DNA of 7,764 bases from JAVBNC01 sp031551765 (GTDB lineage Bacteria; Desulfobacterota; Desulfovibrionia; Desulfovibrionales; Desulfovibrionaceae). Both the position numbers and the translations under genes were made by a program. Under the pieces are notes generated by a model. The model saw only the letters and a list, made by a program, of their open reading frames with translations, made no database searches and was not told the origin of the DNA. Below, piece by piece: positions 5,464 through 7,764 of the stretch. Position 1 is the first letter of the stretch. The number at the start of each line of letters is the position of its first letter. The stretch covers positions 1 through 7,764 of the forward strand of contig JAVBNC010000159.1 of NCBI GenBank assembly GCA_031551765.1. The letters are read 5' to 3'.

Positions 5464-6792
5464 ATGCCCGATCCCGCCGCGCCGCAGCCCTGCGATATTC
5501 TGCTCCTGGCCAGCTGCCTGCTGACCCAGGATGAGCAGCGAACCGTCCATCACGATGCCGCCGTGGCCGTCCGCGACGGCCGTATCCTGGACCTGGGCCC
5601 GGCGGAAGAAGTCATGCCTCGCGTCGGTCCCGCCAAAATTCTGGACCTGGGGGAAAGCTGCATCCTGCCGGGGCTGGTCAACGCCCACACTCACGCTTCC
5701 ATGACCCTGCTGCGCGGCGTGGCGGACGACCTGCCGCTCATGGAATGGCTCACCGGCCACATTTTCCCCAGGGAACAGCGCCTGACCCCGCAGCTGGTGG
5801 AACTGGGCGCGCTGCTGGCCTGCGCGGAAATGACGCGCTTCGGGGTGACGGCCTTTTGCGATATGTACCTGATGGAAGAGGGCGTATGCAAGGCCGCCGA
5901 CGCTTCCGGTCTGCGCGTGCTGGCCGGGGAGGTGCTTTTTTCCTTCCCCTCCCCCGCCTACGCGGACGAGGACGCCGCCTTCGCCCTGGTGGAAGCCCAG
6001 GCCGCGCGCTGGAAAGGCCACGACCGCGTGCGCGTGGCGCTTATGCCCCACGCCGTGTACACCACCACCCCCGCCCTGCTCGAACGCTGCCGCGATTTTG
6101 CCGAAAAGCTGAACCTGCCCCTGCATCTGCATCTTGCGGAAACGGCCACGGAAACCACGTCCTGCGTGGAAGCTCATGGTTTACGGCCCGTGCCGTACTG
6201 CGACAGCCTGGGCCTGTTGGGGCCGCGCACCAGTCTGGCCCACGCCGTGGACCTTAACCCGGACGAGGTGGCCCTGCTGGCGGAACGCGGCACAGCCGTG
6301 GCGCACTGCCCGCGCAGCAACATGAAGCTGGCTTCCGGCGTCGCGCCCGTGCCGCGCATGCTGGCAGCCGGGGTACCCGTGGGCCTGGGCACGGACGGGG
6401 CCGCCAGCAGCAACAACCTCAACCTGTTCGCGGAAATGGCCGCCGCCGCCCTGGTCCACAAAGTCCACACCATGGACCCCACGGCCCTGCCCGCGCAGCA
6501 GGTCTTGGATCTGGCCACCAGAGGCGGGGCCGCCGCCTTGGGCCAGCCGGAGCTGGGACGACTCGCGCCCGGTCTGCCCGCCGACCTTATCGCCCTGGAC
6601 CTGGCCGCGCCCAACCTCACGCCCCTGCACAACCCCGTGTCCAATCTCGTCTACGCCGCCACCGGACGCGAAGTTACGCTCACCATGGTGGCCGGAGAAA
6701 TTCTTTACAAGGACGGCGTCTACCCCCGCCTGGACCTGCCCGTCATACGCGAAGCCGCCCGCCACGCCGCAGAAGGCTTGCGCAAGGGATAG
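5464..6792 (+). CDS. mtaD: 5-methylthioadenosine/S-adenosylhomocysteine deaminase (amidohydrolase)
   Basis: This zinc amidohydrolase (442 aa, normal length) deaminates S-adenosylhomocysteine and/or methylthioadenosine to the inosyl forms, the first step of an alternative route for recycling SAM by-products. Visible active-site elements are NAHTH (zinc ligands His75 and His77), LHLHLAET (zinc ligand His223 and catalytic Glu226), SLAHAVDL with His260, and GLGTDGAASSNN (Asp311, zinc ligand and proton shuttle). The segment LRGVADDLPLMEWLTGHIFP after the HTH motif is typical of the MTA/SAH deaminase branch rather than cytosine or guanine deaminases. The start at 5464 has AAGGAA six bases upstream; in-frame sequence farther upstream is antisense to the hydrolase and unlike the family. 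Specificity between SAH, MTA and related adenosines cannot be read from sequence. Two hairpins begin within five bases after the stop codon. Confidence 0.92.
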   Translation: MPDPAAPQPCDILLLASCLLTQDEQRTVHHDAAVAVRDGRILDLGPAEEVMPRVGPAKILDLGESCILPGLVNAHTHASMTLLRGVADDLPLMEWLTGHIFPREQRLTPQLVELGALLACAEMTRFGVTAFCDMYLMEEGVCKAADASGLRVLAGEVLFSFPSPAYADEDAAFALVEAQAARWKGHDRVRVALMPHAVYTTTPALLERCRDFAEKLNLPLHLHLAETATETTSCVEAHGLRPVPYCDSLGLLGPRTSLAHAVDLNPDEVALLAERGTAVAHCPRSNMKLASGVAPVPRMLAAGVPVGLGTDGAASSNNLNLFAEMAAAALVHKVHTMDPTALPAQQVLDLATRGGAAALGQPELGRLAPGLPADLIALDLAAPNLTPLHNPVSNLVYAATGREVTLTMVAGEILYKDGVYPRLDLPVIREAARHAAEGLRKG

Positions 6793-6796
6793 GGGC

Positions 6797-6815
6797 GGGC
6801 GTTGACATGACGCCC
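6797..6815. repeat. Hairpin directly after the mtaD stop codon
   Basis: GGGCGT (6797-6802) pairs with ACGCCC (6810-6815) around a 7-nt loop. It starts four bases after the mtaD stop and shares its last two bases with the next, longer hairpin, so the two cannot form completely at once. There is no T tract, so Rho-independent termination is not supported. Protection of the mRNA 3' end is possible. Confidence 0.45.
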
Positions 6816-6865
6816 GGAGGGAGGAGGTACCCTTTCTTGTAAGAATGGTTCCCTCCTCCCTCCGG
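6814..6865. repeat. Long purine/pyrimidine hairpin downstream of mtaD
   Basis: CCGGAGGGAGGAGG (6814-6827) and CCTCCTCCCTCCGG (6852-6865) are a perfect 14-bp inverted repeat. The stem continues inward with three mismatches to a very small loop near 6838-6842 (ttctt/aagaa). One arm is almost pure purine. Followed on the plus strand by family B sequence, it may be the closed end of that element. No T run follows on either strand. Confidence 0.65.
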
Positions 6866-6900
6866 ACCTCCCTCCTCCTTCCAAAGAACTTTGTCAGGGG
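6852..6900 (-). repeat. Dispersed repeat family B, copy 1 (minus orientation)
   Basis: Read on the minus strand it shows CCCTGACAAAGTT, TTTGGAAGGAGGA, GGTCCGG and AGGGAAC blocks in order. The same order occurs at 7714-7764 on the plus strand, with one single-base gap and a handful of substitutions by eye. It follows mtaD, and its pyrimidine-rich half overlaps the right arm of the 14-bp hairpin. I recall similar GGGTCCGG/AAGTTTT motifs from Desulfovibrio intergenic regions, but cannot confirm that here. Confidence 0.6.
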
Positions 6901-6961
6901 GGAGAGTACCTTTATGCCCACGCTTGGCCGTGAGACGGCAGCGGCCGGTTCTCCCCTCCGT

Positions 6962-7113
6962 CATCCCGCGCAGGCGGGGATCCAGGCGCAACCGGGACGG
7001 AAAAACACAAGAAAACGCGCCGCCGCTCCGCACCCCAAGGTACGGAGCGGCGACGCTCTATCTTCCTCTCGTCTGTTCCGGTTGCACCTGGATCCCCGGC
7101 CAAGCCGGGGGAT
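6962..7113. repeat. Nested palindromic element C between mtaD and ruvC
   Basis: The outer arms CGGGGATCCAGGCGCAACCGG (6975-6995) and its inverted partner (7078-7098) match at 20 of 21 positions. Each end is itself a small palindrome: ATCCCGC-gcag-GCGGGGAT around 6963-6981, and GATCCCCGGC-caa-GCCGGGGGATC at 7091-7114. In the middle CGCCGCTCCG (7021-7030) pairs perfectly with CGGAGCGGCG (7043-7052), extending to 13 of 14 pairs. The CATCCCGCG...GCGGGGATCCAGG ends resemble the GTCATTCCCGCG-type intergenic repeats seen in many bacteria. There is no reading frame inside, so it is either a non-coding MITE-like element or a paired insertion of two such repeats. Confidence 0.65.
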
Positions 7114-7162
7114 CGGGTGGAAGGGGCCGAACTCCCGCCTCACGGCCGGAACAGTGGAAAAT

Positions 7163-7648
7163 CTACACCCCCGTGAGCCGTTTCATGCGGCGCATGTTCA
7201 GGTGGCAGATGGCGCAAGCCAGGGCGTCGCTGGCGTCCAGCGGCCAGTCGGGCTTGACGCCCAGGATGCGGCCCACCATGAAGGCCACCTGTTCTTTTTC
7301 CGCGCGGCCGCTGCCCACCAGGGTCTTTTTGATCAGCGTGGGCTCGTAGTCGGCCACGGAGAGCTTGTGCGCGGCGCAGGCGGCCACGGCCGCGCCCCTG
7401 GCCTGGCCCAGTTTGAGCGCGGAGAGAATGTTCTTTTGCGTGAACACGTTCTCCATAGCCGCCTCGTCCGGCTTAAGCCGCGTGATGACGCCGGAAAGGT
7501 CGTGAAAAATCTTGCCCAAACGGTCGGAAAACCGCTCGCCCTTGGGCCGGATGGTACCGCACTCCACCAGACTGAGCACGCCGGAAACTTCCCGCACCAC
7601 GCCCCAGCCCATGCACTGCGACCCCGGATCTATGCCCAGTATGACCAT
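7163..7648 (-). CDS. ruvC: RuvC, crossover junction endodeoxyribonuclease
   Basis: RuvC cuts Holliday junctions symmetrically during recombination and repair, working with the RuvAB branch-migration motor. The 161-residue product has the full RNase-H-like active site at the same numbering as E. coli: Asp7 (LGIDPGS), Glu66 (MENVF), Asp138 and Asp141 (DASDAL). Phe69 and Lys107 are also present. The ATG at 7648 was chosen because it places the DPGS motif at residues 7-10. The frame is open for 22 more codons upstream (start at 7714), but that extension is not family-like and runs into family B repeat sequence. The ribosome binding site is weak (GGGAA about 7 nt upstream). ruvA/ruvB do not follow directly; downstream lie element C and mtaD on the other strand. 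Upstream genes (often yebC) would be outside the window. Confidence 0.96.
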   Translation of the reverse strand: MVILGIDPGSQCMGWGVVREVSGVLSLVECGTIRPKGERFSDRLGKIFHDLSGVITRLKPDEAAMENVFTQKNILSALKLGQARGAAVAACAAHKLSVADYEPTLIKKTLVGSGRAEKEQVAFMVGRILGVKPDWPLDASDALACAICHLNMRRMKRLTGV

Positions 7649-7713
7649 ACAATTTCCCGTAAAAACAATGAAATGAACGCAGCCGCGAAAGTCTGAGCGA
7701 TTCCCCTTCTCCA

Positions 7714-7764
7714 CCCTGTCAAAGTTTTTTGAAGGAGGATGGGGGTCCGGGGGAAGGGGGAAAC
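7714..7764 (+). repeat. Dispersed repeat family B, copy 2 (plus orientation, cut by window edge)
   Basis: The order CCCTGTCAAAGTTTTTTG, AAGGAGGAT, GGGGGTCCGG, AAGGGGGAAAC matches the reverse complement of 6852-6900. It lies about 65 bp upstream of the ruvC start codon and runs off the right end of the window, so its full length is unknown. Together with the copy after mtaD it forms an inverted pair about 810 bp apart enclosing element C and ruvC. Confidence 0.55.

Noticed and set aside
5422..6177. Extension of the hydrolase on the minus strand across mtaD
   Set aside because: It is the antisense shadow of mtaD. The start at 5421 has GGAG at good spacing and puts the HGFGG motif at its usual N-terminal place.
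6802..6833. Promoter with a perfect TTGACA -35 after mtaD
   Set aside because: No acceptable -10 at 16-18 nt, and the hexamer lies across the stem end and loop of a hairpin. There is no plus-strand gene downstream.
6962..7113. CRISPR array
   Set aside because: The repeated units are inverted arms of a palindrome, not regularly spaced direct repeats with unique spacers.

Overview
The window is GC-rich and gene-dense and looks like ordinary chromosomal backbone, probably from a sulfate-reducing deltaproteobacterium of the Desulfovibrionaceae. That placement is inference. It rests on the folate-dependent TrmFO, the SAH/MTA-deaminase-type amidohydrolase, a CstA-type carrier, the base composition, and palindromic intergenic repeats that look familiar from Desulfovibrio genomes. 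No ribosomal RNA or other taxonomic marker is present to settle it.

Six protein genes are supported. From left to right they are: trmFO (+, tRNA m5U54 methyltransferase), a single-domain EamA/DMT membrane protein (+), cstA (+, pyruvate/peptide-type carrier), an alpha/beta-hydrolase with a complete Ser-Asp-His triad (-), mtaD (+, 5'-methylthioadenosine/S-adenosylhomocysteine deaminase) and ruvC (-, Holliday junction resolvase). All six appear intact with recognisable catalytic or signature residues. They do not form one pathway. trmFO and mtaD both touch methyl-group metabolism: TrmFO uses methylene-THF rather than SAM, and MtaD deals with the by-products of SAM use. The hydrolase and mtaD are divergent with only 42 bp between their start codons.

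The gaps are the unusual part. Three intergenic stretches (about 1528-1949, 4289-4662, 6793-7162) and the right edge are packed with inverted repeats. Family A is a two-hairpin element present after trmFO, in reduced form after cstA, and in reverse orientation after the hydrolase. Each copy lies at the 3' side of a gene and points with it, and the copy after trmFO begins inside the trmFO reading frame. Family B is an AAAGTT/GAAGGAGG/GGTCCGG element found after mtaD and, inverted, beyond the start of ruvC. Between mtaD and ruvC lies a nested palindrome of about 150 bp (element C). The 270-bp leader in front of the EamA gene holds five good hairpins, two of which show GGA in the loop.

I see no mobile element, CRISPR array, tRNA, rRNA, toxin-antitoxin pair or defence system. 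The best candidates for something undescribed are the structured EamA leader and the 3'-end repeat families, and both remain inferences from sequence alone.
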